DNA from: Siderastrea siderea
Taxonomy: Eukaryota; Cnidaria; Anthozoa; Scleractinia; Rhizangiidae
Direction: 5' to 3'
Assembly: GCA_964030785.1 (NCBI GenBank)
Contig: OZ034971.1
Coordinates: 42,672,804 to 42,736,803 of the forward strand
DNA: 64,000 bases
The notes under the pieces: model-generated
The model's input: only the letters and a program-made list of their open reading frames with translations
Told to the model about the DNA's origin: nothing
Database searches by the model: none
Made by a program: the position numbers and the translations under genes
In this document: piece by piece, positions 35,512 through 46,309 of the stretch
Numbering within the stretch: position 1 is the first letter of the stretch
Layout: each line of letters starts with the position of its first letter

Positions 35512-37629
35512 ACCAATGATTAAATTGCCAGGGCTGGCACAAGGCTTCACAAGCTTCAGCGGAGAACGAGAGAAGCACTTCAGTTTCTTTGTTTGTTTAA
35601 ATCCTTTCAACTATAAAGTTGATCATCATCTAATTTTTCCTTTACTACACGCATTCTGAATTTTATTCCGGTCCCATACATTCAACATGCACGTTAGCAT
35701 GTTACGCGAATAAAAATTAACAAATATTAGGCCAGACTAAACAAATAGGTTTTTGCTTACACCCAGCTACTTGAGACCAAAGTCTCTGTGATATTTTAAT
35801 GTCTGTACCTTTGCACAGGGACACGTTACTAGTGAAGTGAAAGGGTTTGAAGCAAAAACAGATTATATGGTCTAGGAATCTATGGTGTGGGAATTATCAC
35901 GAATAATAGTTGAAATTATGAATAAATTTACATCATGCAAGCAAGCTCCTCTTATAAGACAAGGAGACCGAAAAATAGCCAGTGGAGACATCGCTTGCAG
36001 GTCAGACAAGGTGGTGTCTTAGAAATTCGTTACAGTTTTATTTTTACAATGAGCAAGAAATTACACGCATTTTCATTGGCTGTTTAACTGTCAATTATTA
36101 ACTTATGCAAACTGTTGTACGACGTTGTGCCAATCATTGAATAAGAAGCTTAAAATAAAAGTATAACAAGTAGACCTGCCTATAGTCTCCTTCACGGGTG
36201 TGAGAAATGTTGCGTGGCGTTCATGATGACCCAGAAGCGTTGTGTGACTTTCAAATAACAGCTGTAACGGAGACTACTCTAGTGATTCGATTTAGCCCCT
36301 GAGGTGATAGTTTTATTTTGTGAGCTCAAGGGAGATGAACTGTCTCCAGTAAAGGATAGGACCTGTCTTTTACTGGAGACATTGCACACATTAAGGACCA
36401 AGTGCTTATTTTCGTTCTGATGTTAACATATGGATATGTGAAAAGAATGTTTATAGCAAATGGACAGCATCAGGAACCTGTAGCGGTGTGCATTTGGCCA
36501 AGAAAACGCTATACATGCGAAGAAAACAAGTGAAGAAAAACAAAGAAAATGTGTTTATTTTTCTTTCTTTGTGTGTATAGCCTCGCGCACTAGTCTATCA
36601 AAAAAACTTTAAAACCTCGCGCGCTCGTCCATCAAAAAAAAAAAACTTGTTGGACTTGTTGCTGTAGACGCGCTTTTATACAATAGGGGTGCTTAATTGA
36701 ATTGACAGGGGGTCGTTTTAAAAAAAAAAATTGAAATAGTGGGCTACATGGAATTGCTACGGACTGAAGATGTAAACCGTATTGCAAGAAGCACGTTTTC
36801 AGAATCTTTAATGTTTACCTGTGAAGAGTCTGGTTTCCTTGAGCTTTGTCCCATTCTGCATAAGAAAATCTTTGCGGGAGAAACATACATTTTTTTAATT
36901 TTGTTGTATTTTATTTTTATAGCTTTTCTAAGAAAACATAAGATACAAATTTTGAAAAGTAAATAAATAAATAGTTCTACAAGTTGTGTGTTTCCTTGTT
37001 ACTCATTTTATTCATTAGCCGGCTAAGGTCTTTTAAAATCAAAACGTCTTGACTACCCGGTGATAGCAACCAACATCAATATTCTTTCGGTTGACTTTAT
37101 AAATTTTTGACATCCCTACACAATTAAGTATTCTGCTCTTTGATATCACTATTCTTGTCTGTTCCGCCTGCGACGAAAATGGGTCGTTGAAGTTTAAGTC
37201 CCACTTTGTCTAGATGTTTTGCCAATTAAAAACCGGTCGGTCATTGGCATGGAATAATGTCAAATCGTTTTACTAAATTTATTCGTTTTTTCAGCTGATT
37301 TCGCTGCTGTGTGCAGAGCTTTTGTTATATCACAGGAACACTGTAGATGGCTTGAACTCACGAGTCGTATCGTAAGTCGGTTAAGTATGATCGGGCGTGT
37401 GTCGTCCTGAGAAGGACTAGTATTTCCCCTATTTTGTGATCATGGGCCGGTAATGGCAGATGATGATGATGATGATTACGATTTGCAGAAGTTTCAAGAT
37501 CCAAATTTTGAAAGCATTATTATGTCTATCCCTCGTATGGCGAGGGAGAAACTTAACCCTACTCGGTAGAATTCATATTATAAAGACCTTTGATATGTCA
37601 AATTCTGGAAAAGATAAGTGAGAAGTGAC
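35512..37629. other. 3' flank of the receptor gene, no second gene supported
   Basis: It holds the probable 3' UTR (to about 35715). A hairpin TGTCTCCAGTAAA with its complement lies at 36341-36381, and CTCGCGC repeats followed by A-runs at 36590-36650. A short GAT run lies near 37457. Only short frames without domains are seen. Confidence 0.4.
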
Positions 37630-37903
37630 TACAAAAATGGCGGTCTAAGAATGCCACATGTAGAAACATTTCAGTTAAAACTCAAAGAATCATGTGCATG
37701 AAGAAATACCTGGATGGATACAAGACAACGTGGAAGGTGTTCCTTGATAATTATCTTTCAGTTTGTGGTGGTTCCTTTCTTCTGAAATGCAACTATGACG
37801 TGAAATTAAATATTCCTTCCAAAGACACTCCTGGAGTTTTACAAAGACTGCATCAGCGAATGGGACAGCTCATAAAAATAGGCAAATTACGACACAAACT
37901 GAT
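37630..37903 (+). mobile_element. LINE ORF2 relic, part 1
   Basis: The frame gives CMKKYLDGYKTTWKVFLDNY then GGSFLLKCNYD, a C-terminal segment of non-LTR retrotransposon polyproteins. It is interrupted by the MITE at 37904 and resumes at 38332. Confidence 0.6.
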
Positions 37904-38325
37904 CACGGGCACCCAACTTTTCGTTTCGGCGCAGGAAATCACCTGAGATTTTCGGATTTGATTGCAGTGAAAGCTACAGATTTCTTTGCCGAAACATCAC
38001 GTCGGACTTTCGTAACAAGAGGACTTATTAGTTCCTATTGTTTTCGGAGGATCAAATGTGTCGTTTAGAGTGCAAAATAACTGAGGTCAGCTAGCATTTT
38101 CGGAGAGCCATCAGCAGCTCAGAAATATAATAGGAAATACGTGCAGGGGGATAGGATTCCGTTTCCTAAAATTTTCTGTGGCCTAAATTTGCAGCTGAAA
38201 ACGCCGAACAAATCAATCTGTATTAGCTTACACAAATATGCCTTTAAAAAGCCCTGAAACAGTCTAAGAAAGCAGAAAATGATATTTCAAGTATTTTGCT
38301 AAAATTTTCTCGTTGGGTGCCCCTG
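37904..38325. mobile_element. 422-bp MITE inside the LINE relic, 6-bp target duplication
   Basis: Ends CACGGGCACCCAAC and GTTGGGTGCCCCTG are inverted. ACTGAT is repeated directly outside (37898-37903 and 38326-38331). Ends and duplication suggest a hAT-like source (usual size 8 bp), but this is not certain. Fragments of the same family lie at 131-234 and 337-648. Confidence 0.8.
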
Positions 38326-38331
38326 ACTGAT

Positions 38332-38843
38332 GCGCTAAATGAACTCATTTGGAAAAATCAGTTCATTTGAGCAGGTGGAAAACCATCGGACCATTGTTCA
38401 GAAACAAAATTGTAAAAATAGGCATATAACGAAATTTCTTCTTAATAGTGTTTTCGATTCCATGCCACCAGAATGGAAGAACCTCTTGAGGGAGCAGTTG
38501 CAAAATCTGATCGTTAACGACAGTATCTCCCAACATATCCCCTTTCCCTCTTCTTCCAGGGTGCTATGTTGGAATCTTATTAATGAAGTTGAATCTCACA
38601 ACGCAAATAATTCCAACAGTCCATCGACCTTGGCAAATGATCTATCTTCTTCCGAGAAGCGTCATCCTGGACTCAAAACCCAGAGAATTTCAATGCAAAT
38701 TTCTGAATAGGATCGTTTGCACCTTTTGTCGCAAGTCAGAAGAATACCTCGAGCATCCATTTATTCACTGTTAAATTTCTAGAAACTTTGGCTTTTACTA
38801 ACAAAATGGTTAAAACACTCTTTTAACAATCTTGCTGTCAGTC
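38332..38843 (+). mobile_element. LINE ORF2 relic, part 2
   Basis: Continues part 1 after the MITE (LNELIWKNQFI in the resumed frame). It reaches the Cys-rich end LDSKPREFQCKFLNRI and CTFCRKSEEYLEH with several frameshifts. The homologous LINE at 30511-31278 aligns with it. It is cut at the TTAA (38844-38847) by the 8.7-kb element. Confidence 0.65.
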
Positions 38844-38847
38844 TTAA

Positions 38848-40070
38848 GGTGTTTCGATACAGTTTTTTTGGGACTATACCTAACTTTTTGAATCGGCTCT
38901 TGGACAGACTTCTCCTTGTCAGATCAACGTGAAATTTGCAATACCAGTTGGTTTTGGATTGAACTTTAGCGTGATTTACATTTTATGAAAATCGATATTT
39001 CCATGACAACGATAAACAAAAATCCTCGAAAACAGTAAAATTGAAATTTTGCGCGATCCGGATTTCACTTTGAAAAGCAAATACCAACATCTTAAACTGT
39101 GGTGTATGGCAAACAAAATATACAAGAACAAAAGAATTCTGTATGTTTGTTTTGAAGTAAATCGCAAAAACATTTTCAACCTTAGTTTTTGCATAGTAAT
39201 AGTAAATGCATCGAAAAATAATCAATGCTTTATTGAAATGGCTAGAAAATGCTATTAAAATGAGTCTTTTACTTACTATTTTACGCCTAGAAAGTTTTGT
39301 TGAAACTGGTGTTCTCGATCTGGAGAACGAATTGTTTTTCTAAGATTATTGGCGTAAACATTTTGTGGTAATTTTTGAATTTGAGCGCTTTTGCGAAAAT
39401 CTTAAGAACGGCTCGATAGATTTTTTTAAAACATTAAACACGCGGACTTAACGATGTGACCAGTCTTAGTATTGAGTCTTATTAACATTGATTCACTGGA
39501 ACACTATTAGATTTAACGTTAAAGAGGACGTATGAACCGACGGAAAAGCTTGCGTTACATATTCACAGTTGGCAAGTAAATGCTAATATATTCAAAGTAA
39601 TGCGTAATTCATTGCTTCGTGATTTTTATCTGGTTTCTTTGTAGTCCATGAGCCAAGTCCCAAAAAGTGGATTTTCGTAGCACCCCCCTTAATACCTAGT
39701 GAAACAGGTATCAAATTAAAGCTAAAGGACTGAATTTTCTAAAACTACTTGTTACCAGGATGGTAACTGGTGCATAAGGGAGATAGGGCAAGGTTTTTTC
39801 GAGGGGGTGGTAGGGATACTTTTTACCTTGTAAATACAAGTGATGAAAAAACGTTGATACAACTCACAAAATACTAGCCCAAAAATGATTAAATCTTTTA
39901 CAAATATGCTTTAAATAAGTATTTTGTCATATCTCACACTTTTCATGATTTTAAAACCAGCCTTTTGTAGCCGTTGCCATGGAAACCATGTATATTTCTT
40001 ATTGTTCTGTATCTCGTTAATTACAAATGCTGTTTATCATGATTACAACCCAGTTATCACGAAAAAATAT
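38848..40070 (+). repeat. Left terminal inverted repeat of the TTAA element
   Basis: Inverted partner of 46310-47572. It contains GGTGTTTCGATACAG at the tip, a shared 69-codon frame (39049-39258) that also survives in the partner, and a GTTGCCATGGAAAC motif near 39974. The outer part is better conserved between arms than the middle. Confidence 0.85.
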
Positions 40071-40457
40071 TCTTTTGTTTTCTCCTTGTAATTTCATTTG
40101 TTTATTTGTACAACAACGAATGTCAAAAATCTTTGTTTCATCATGTACTAAGTAAGCAAAAACAATAGAATGCATGTAATAACAAATAAGGCTACACTCA
40201 AGCTAGAGAAATCAAAATACGTTAAGCTGAGTCTCTAGATAACTGCGTGTTGCTCTGTTATTTAGCAATACATTTTCTCGATAACAATTCAGCACGACAT
40301 CACTTAATGTTGAAGAAATAAAGAATATTACAACAAACAGATTGCAAATGTCAGTATTTTACAACAACAAGAAAACGACAACACCGATATTCGTCTGGAA
40401 ACGGATTTAACTTCATGCAAAAGTCTGTTTTAGCCATAGCCCGAGTCCAGTGCTTAA

Positions 40458-42956
40458 CTAATCATTTTCATCCTCGTCGTTGTCAACAACATCGTCATCT
40501 CCATCTTTAAGGTCTGTTGCACTGTTTGTGCAGTCTTCAGAGCACGTACAAGCTTCTGTGCAAGGCAAGCCATTACCGACACATGAGCACCGCCTCGTTT
40601 GGCAATTGCCGCGGCTCCCACAGCAAACTAATTCCATCACAGCCTGTGGAGCTGGGGCCAGGTCTGTCCAAACGATCTCAAGGCGTCCTTCGTTCAGTTG
40701 CCATCCATGGTTTACCGGTTCTTGTTCAATTCTTGGCTGTAATGCTTTCTTCCACAGAAAAGCTTGGTAGTTAGCTCGCTTTAGGTGGTAGTGGAGAGCA
40801 GCGCTTGTTGGCGGGAGTTGATGAGATTGCACATTTTTTCCTTTGCAGAACATTTTGTAGCGTAGGTCATTGACCTGCTTGCATAGATTATCATTGTATA
40901 ACCTGCAAACCACCTCTTCTAACCTGGTTATGCTGTGCGCGCTCAGGGGAAGGCTCTCTCCAAGGACTCCAACACTGTCTCTTATGACTTGGTTATCTCT
41001 TACCATTTCAAACGCCTTTTTCTTGCCCCTGCCGGCAAATGAACTCACAGCGTCACAACCTGTTAACGCATGCAAACTAGGGAGGACTCGGCATACCCCA
41101 GGACCCAGCTTCTCACACAGTCGGGGAACGCTTATTAAGCGTGATCTGTTTCTTGTTCCACTTATCAAAGTCAGTTCGGCAGGAATGGCTGATTGGTGGT
41201 GGCATGCCAACACTTCAACATCTGTATCCGAGGAGACTATGGCGACCCTTTGATGTCCATGTGAAGATGCGTGGGACGCATGGAGGAACATTCGTGTATC
41301 TGCTTCCTCTTGGTCCGTGTACAGTTCGGTTTCCTCAGTTGCTGCCATACGTCCATGTTTGACTACAAGCTTTTTGCAATGGTTGCCATGGGTAACATAC
41401 ATAACACGGCTGTCGATCCTTTCTACATATTCTTGCTTCGACCACTCCTGAGACAGGAACTCTAGAAGACGCACTTTGTTGCTACCACATGACAAGTACT
41501 TCTTCCACTGGCGTGGACAGAACTGCTGGGAGCTAGTAATGGAGACGGCTAGTTGACCGGTATTGCTCCTTCTTTCCCTCTCTGTGTTCTTGATGGAGAT
41601 GACTGGGTACTGATCTCCCACAAAGTCAACTCTTCTTGCTTGCCCTGCCTGCATCAGCATTCTCTTGAAAATCATAACTGCCAAGTCGGAGAATCTCTCT
41701 GGTATCTTCTTCATCGTTTGAAGCATTGCCATTGCATCGATGATGACTGCAGTTGTTTGAGCTGGCATGCGATGAAGACACTCTACGCCATCCTCTAGAA
41801 GTTTAGGTAGAGCTGCTTTGTCGGTTTTCACCAGCGCGCCATCAAACAGCGCCAGCGACCATGGAAGTGGGCCCAGCTCGTGGACTAGCAACTGTCGTAG
41901 ATCCATTTGCCTGCTTTGGCCAATAACGAGTAATCGTGCAAAAAGATTTCTGTCTGTTCTTAGAATGACAGTCTTTCCTTCCTTTGACACAGTTGTCTTC
42001 TTTTGAAGGTCACGGAACGTTCCAAGCTTTAACTTGGAGAGTGGGTCAAAGAAACCCACAGAATCACTCAGCAGTCTGTCCTCAACAAACGCGGTGAGAG
42101 CTACTGTTCCTTTGTCTTTGGCGGCCAGCAAATCTAACTTGATGGTTTCTGTCACTACACAACCAGAACTAAGACTGGCAAGTTCCTCTGATGGTTCAAA
42201 TGGATCCGTCCAATTGCTGACAACCTCCATTACTTTACTTACATCTTCTTCATCGCGTTTCATTCGAGACTTCCCAGCTTCCTTGTGAGGTCGATTATCT
42301 TCTTTCTTGCTTGTCATCATACGACACTTGTCAACAAAACGGGCACGAGAATGCGCAGTCAGGAGCCATCGCTGTACCGCATTCTTTTTGAGACTGAAGC
42401 CAACGATGCCACCGTTTGTTTTTGTACGTCTGTGTAACGTCTGCTCTATGGTCTGGTCAACGGGCAGTTGAGAAAATCCATGTTCACTGTTCCTCTGTAC
42501 GCCAAAATCTCCATTTTCTAACATCATTTGAGCTTCAGGGTGGGTTTCTGGGAGCTGAATCATGTGCATCAGGTAAACAGGAAGGTAACGAGCATAATTC
42601 ACATGGTCGTAGGCGAAATACCATGGCAGCATTTCCCTGATGCACTCAAGATGGAGGGGCCAATTGCCTTCTCTGGTTGCTCTAATAAATGTCAGCAGCA
42701 ACGAGACCATTTCAAAGTACGATCTCCAGAACATTTTTAGGGGACCATTGTCTTCCTCGTCATATAACTTGAAAAGATCTAGAATCTTGATGAAGTCTGC
42801 CATCGCAAGAAGCCTATTAAATTTCTCAGCGGAAAAGTCCTTTCTGATATCTACTATAGCATTTGTGAGTTCTAAGTAGATGGTTGGGTGACCGTTGTCC
42901 TGAAGCCACGACTTGAATCCTTTCCACTGTAGCCGCTGCAGTGCTTCAAATACAAT
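40458..42956 (-). CDS. TTAA-element gene exon 3: core end, FEN1-like nuclease, CXC end
   Basis: 832 codons after acceptor ATTTTAG (first ATG at 42803 is internal). Core motifs: YDHVNYARYLPVYLMHM, then PVDQTIEQ. Nuclease acidic residues: D1170 (VIIDAMAM), D1211 (VGDQYP), E1314 and D1316 (EEADTR), D1340 and D1342 (SSDTDV), D1398 (GCDA). These match in order the seven metal-binding acids of FEN1. A helix-hairpin-helix-like FAGRGKKKAFEM follows. The end has 10 Cys within 33 residues (CCGSRGNCQTRRCSC, CTEACTCSEDC), like a CXC/tesmin domain, before an acidic tail. Confidence 0.85.
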   Translation of the reverse strand: MVFEALQRLQWKGFKSWLQDNGHPTIYLELTNAIVDIRKDFSAEKFNRLLAMADFIKILDLFKLYDEEDNGPLKMFWRSYFEMVSLLLTFIRATREGNWPLHLECIREMLPWYFAYDHVNYARYLPVYLMHMIQLPETHPEAQMMLENGDFGVQRNSEHGFSQLPVDQTIEQTLHRRTKTNGGIVGFSLKKNAVQRWLLTAHSRARFVDKCRMMTSKKEDNRPHKEAGKSRMKRDEEDVSKVMEVVSNWTDPFEPSEELASLSSGCVVTETIKLDLLAAKDKGTVALTAFVEDRLLSDSVGFFDPLSKLKLGTFRDLQKKTTVSKEGKTVILRTDRNLFARLLVIGQSRQMDLRQLLVHELGPLPWSLALFDGALVKTDKAALPKLLEDGVECLHRMPAQTTAVIIDAMAMLQTMKKIPERFSDLAVMIFKRMLMQAGQARRVDFVGDQYPVISIKNTERERRSNTGQLAVSITSSQQFCPRQWKKYLSCGSNKVRLLEFLSQEWSKQEYVERIDSRVMYVTHGNHCKKLVVKHGRMAATEETELYTDQEEADTRMFLHASHASSHGHQRVAIVSSDTDVEVLACHHQSAIPAELTLISGTRNRSRLISVPRLCEKLGPGVCRVLPSLHALTGCDAVSSFAGRGKKKAFEMVRDNQVIRDSVGVLGESLPLSAHSITRLEEVVCRLYNDNLCKQVNDLRYKMFCKGKNVQSHQLPPTSAALHYHLKRANYQAFLWKKALQPRIEQEPVNHGWQLNEGRLEIVWTDLAPAPQAVMELVCCGSRGNCQTRRCSCVGNGLPCTEACTCSEDCTNSATDLKDGDDDVVDNDEDEND

Positions 42957-45864
42957 CTAAAATGATAAACAGACAATATCAAATTTACTTGAGTGCCCTA
43001 TTACATGCTGCAAAATATTTTTAAAATGTCTCACAAACACCAGGATACAGCGAACAAAATTTGCTCTCTTATTTTTTCGTCTGATGTTCCGCAGCTACCG
43101 AACGCCATACAACTCGTGAGTTGATTAGTCATTAACTATTTGTTACAATGAAGCCCCGATATTAAGAAATATTTATGGTCGATGTTTTGTGACAAACGTG
43201 AAATTGTCGGTAAAACGTAAAAATATATATATAAAAGCTGTAATGTTACGAGTGGCCGTTTTTTAGTGGCGGAACAACAAGCTTTTGTCGGTTATGGGGC
43301 CATATCTCTTTCGAGTCTTGTGCTAGAAAAAGTGAAATAAGATTTGCTAAGTAGCGCACGTCACCTTTTGAATAATATTGAACTTCTTAACAACTTACCT
43401 TATGCGTACGTATTGCGCGATTGTGGTGGCGGCCCTCTAGCACCGCCGAGACAGATCCTGATCCAACAATTCCACTTTCCGTCAGGATGTCTCCAAGACC
43501 TGCATCTCCAAATCGCTTGCCGATCGCCGCCAAGAAAGAGCAAATTGTGTGAAAAGAGCCCATCCTAACAACGATGCGCTGAAATGTTTCTTGGTTTTGC
43601 CAGATGACTTCAAGAGCTTTAGCGTAAATAGCCTGATCAAGGACAATGATAACATTTTGCTGGCCAAGCTGATCAGCAATTTGCAATGATCTCTGAAGAA
43701 GATTGTACACTGTTGGCATCTCAGTAGGGCTTGCATCAATAACTTGGCAGTAGCCTACAGAACTTTCACGAGGAACATCTTTCTGCTTGAGTTTAATGTT
43801 GAAAGCTGTCCATGCTGGGATCACTTGGCTTCGATCATTTGCCAATGTGAAGATACTATTATCAATGGGTTGTCGGCACAGCATCCATCCAAAGTCGATT
43901 GATCTTGCATATGCACGAGTATCGGGATTAGTCATGATCACATCTTGCACACCAATGTGAAATTGACTGGGGCCTTGTCGGGGACCGGAGTGGAAGGGCA
44001 GTACGTCTGTACGGATGTATGTCAAGGTGCGGTTCCGTTTAGGACGAGACTCTTTGGCAGCCATTTCAGTGGGTGGCGCGCAAGTAAGGGACTTTCTCTG
44101 GATCACTATTCCATTCGTGCAATGGGTAGTCCCCTTCCCTAAAGAAAGAGTCCATGATTTAATAACAAACAAAGACACAGATAGTATAGTTATGTGTACT
44201 GTAGAAAGGTATCTGTAAGATAGAGGTATGCTAGCAAAATAAGTTAACTGTACGTTGAGAGAAACAATTTCCTCTGAAAATAAAACAAGTGCAGAACGTT
44301 AAAGCGTAACCGACAATGTCTCTTCTTGCAGGTCATTGTTATCCCAACAAAACACCGCTGGCACTCCCATACTGCACGAACCAGGTACTACGATCCCATC
44401 CTGTTCCTTTTCTATCTCCTTTTCAGCCAGTGCAGTCTCAAGTTCCTCGATTTGAGAGTAGGAAAGGGCATGGCCAAACCTGTTCAGTATTGTTACAAGT
44501 TCAGCATTACCCGTTAGGCTTTTGACAGTTAAAGGTAAAGTAACATGCTTAGGCGTCTTGATACGACCGCGACTTACACAATGAATCAGATCTTGTGTAA
44601 GCGAAAGGACTATTCGGTGAACGTCGGGTGAGACTCCACACACTCTCTTGTTACAATATCCAACATCGGAAGAGGAAATCCAGGCTAACATATTGTACAA
44701 CATGTCTGGTACTATACTATCACTGCAGTCTAGATCATCTTCAGTGGGTGGCCATGACATAACTGGTTTCATTTCCGTCAGCAAACTCCGAATCATCTTA
44801 GCTGCATGATAGACGTGAAAATACTTTTCATTTGCTTTGGCTTCTGGAAGAACTTCCTCTGTCCCGTCCTCATCTTTCCATTGCTCGCCACTAGTACTTG
44901 CAATGGTTTCTACGACTTCTCCGGTTGTCACGCGGGAACTGTAAATTATCTCTGATTGGGATCGATCCTGAGGCTGGTGGTACGAGAGTCTGTTCCCGAA
45001 AGACTTGATTAAACGATTTTTCAACTTTGAGGACCTGTAACTGGGTGCAGACACTCCTTCTTCGGATAACTTACTAACGAAACGTTCTAGCAACTCTGAA
45101 ATCTTCACAGCCTTTTCCCCCTTGAGGACTGCATCTTTAACAAATTCTCTAATGCTGCTGAACGCTCTGTTATAGCTTTCGCTAGCTATGTCCTCGTCTT
45201 CGCAATTTTTCTCTTCCAATTTTGCAAGGGCTCCTGGTCGCACATATTGAACGTAACAGGATTTGTGATACTTTATTCCAATTGCTATTGTGTCTTTGCC
45301 TTGTAATTGTAATAAAAGGCGTCTGTCATCCCGAATCTCAGCGGCCTTAAGTAGTGATGCACTGCCAGTGGCTGTCTTGTTTAAACTTAACGGCTCTCTT
45401 GATCTTGCTCCTTTGTTCTTTGTAAGCTTTGTTTTGTGTTGTTGACAAATAGCACATTTGTTTATGTCAGACGCATCAACCTGGGACCTTAACATGCGTT
45501 TTGCTGGCGGAGGCTCGGTAATAGAATCATCATTATCTTCCACAGGGTCTTGGATGAGAATATTGCGTTGCTTCTCAACGGCCCTTGCGACTTTGACCTT
45601 ATCAGTGTATACTTGATAACATCGTCTGTGGTATTTGCCCTTTGGCCCTTCCTCCCAGAAACCGTTCATTTTGGACCATATATCATCTCTCCGTCTCTTT
45701 GCGCACGTTTGAAATGTAAGCCAACTTTTTCCAGAAAAGTTAGTTAACGTTCCTGACTCATCTTCTACGTGACACAAACATTTATCCCAGTTTGGAGATT
45801 GACCTAGCTGACGTTTTCTTGGATGCGATGGTTGAACTGAGGAAGAAGGTTGTTTCTCTGCCAT
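40458..45864 (-). CDS. Candidate transposase/nuclease of the TTAA element (3 exons, 1595 aa)
   Basis: Exons on -: 45864-44311, 44133-43399, 42956-40458. Introns of 177 and 442 bp, all in phase 0, and no stop in 1595 codons. Layout: zinc module 1 (C29, C31, H79, C82); zinc module 2 (C137, C140, H200, C203); a core at about 600-960 with VIIVLDQ (D684), MGSFHT (713), YDHVNYARY (about 879-887) and QTIEQTLHRRTKTNGG, resembling uncharacterised transposase-like proteins that I recall as multicopy in cnidarians. A FEN1/XPG-like nuclease follows at about 1160-1420, then a CXC-like Cys cluster (about 1541-1573) and an acidic tail. The first intron uses a weak acceptor (GGGAAG), so that joint is the least certain; the second donor AAG|GTAAGT is ideal. 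Function is inferred: excision and integration of the element. Confidence 0.8.
43399..44133 (-). CDS. TTAA-element gene exon 2: transposase-like core, first part
   Basis: 245 codons from GTTHCTNG to RAIRTHK. Contains VIPAWTAFN, NVIIVLDQAIYAKAL and MGSFHTICSFLAAIGKRFGD. The upstream in-frame ATG (44178) precedes the likely acceptor and is probably not a start. It ends in the strong donor AAG|GTAAGT. Confidence 0.8.
44311..45864 (-). CDS. TTAA-element gene exon 1: two zinc-binding modules
   Basis: 518 codons from MAEKQPSSS. Two paired modules of the form CxC/CxxC ... YHxxCY: 29/31/79/82 (GKYHRRCYQVYTDK) and 137/140/200/203 (KYHKSCYVQYVRP). These probably bind DNA. The rest is charged and helical with SSDVGYCNKRVC near 400. 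It ends at the donor TCG|GTTACG. Without splicing the frame stops at 44299. Confidence 0.8.
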
Positions 45865-46309
45865 TGCCTGACCGTTACATCATCCATGGGAATAAAAAAA
45901 CCTAAATGTATAAATCACACGAGGTAATTTTCTACTTTTGAAACAATTGCATTTAAATCTCTTAAACAAATACAAGTTCCATGCTCCTGTAACATTATTC
46001 GATTTTTCTATTTCAAATCTCATTATTAATTCAGATGGTACTGGTTCGTGATAAGTTCTTAAAATGTTGTTAAAATAACATGTTTATGTCAAATGGTCTA
46101 TAAAATTCTTTAATCTACACTAAAAAACCGATTAAAAGATAATAGGAGACTTCTTTTGCGAAAAAAAAAACAATTTCCTACCTTCTGCTGATTCAGCAAA
46201 TTTCCAAGATGGCGGACCCAGCCATGTGGTTCCTAAGTGCATGATGGGACAAGGGCTCGAAATGCATTGTGGTAGCAACAAGCTAACGCGGTTTCAATGG
46301 GACTACCCA

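Noticed and set aside
39049..39258. A small gene in each inverted arm of the TTAA element
   Set aside because: The frame is shared because the arms are copies. It has an equally long antisense frame and no domain; kept only as a note.
42416..42879. Plus-strand frames opposite the large exon
   Set aside because: Shadows of the 832-codon exon on the minus strand.
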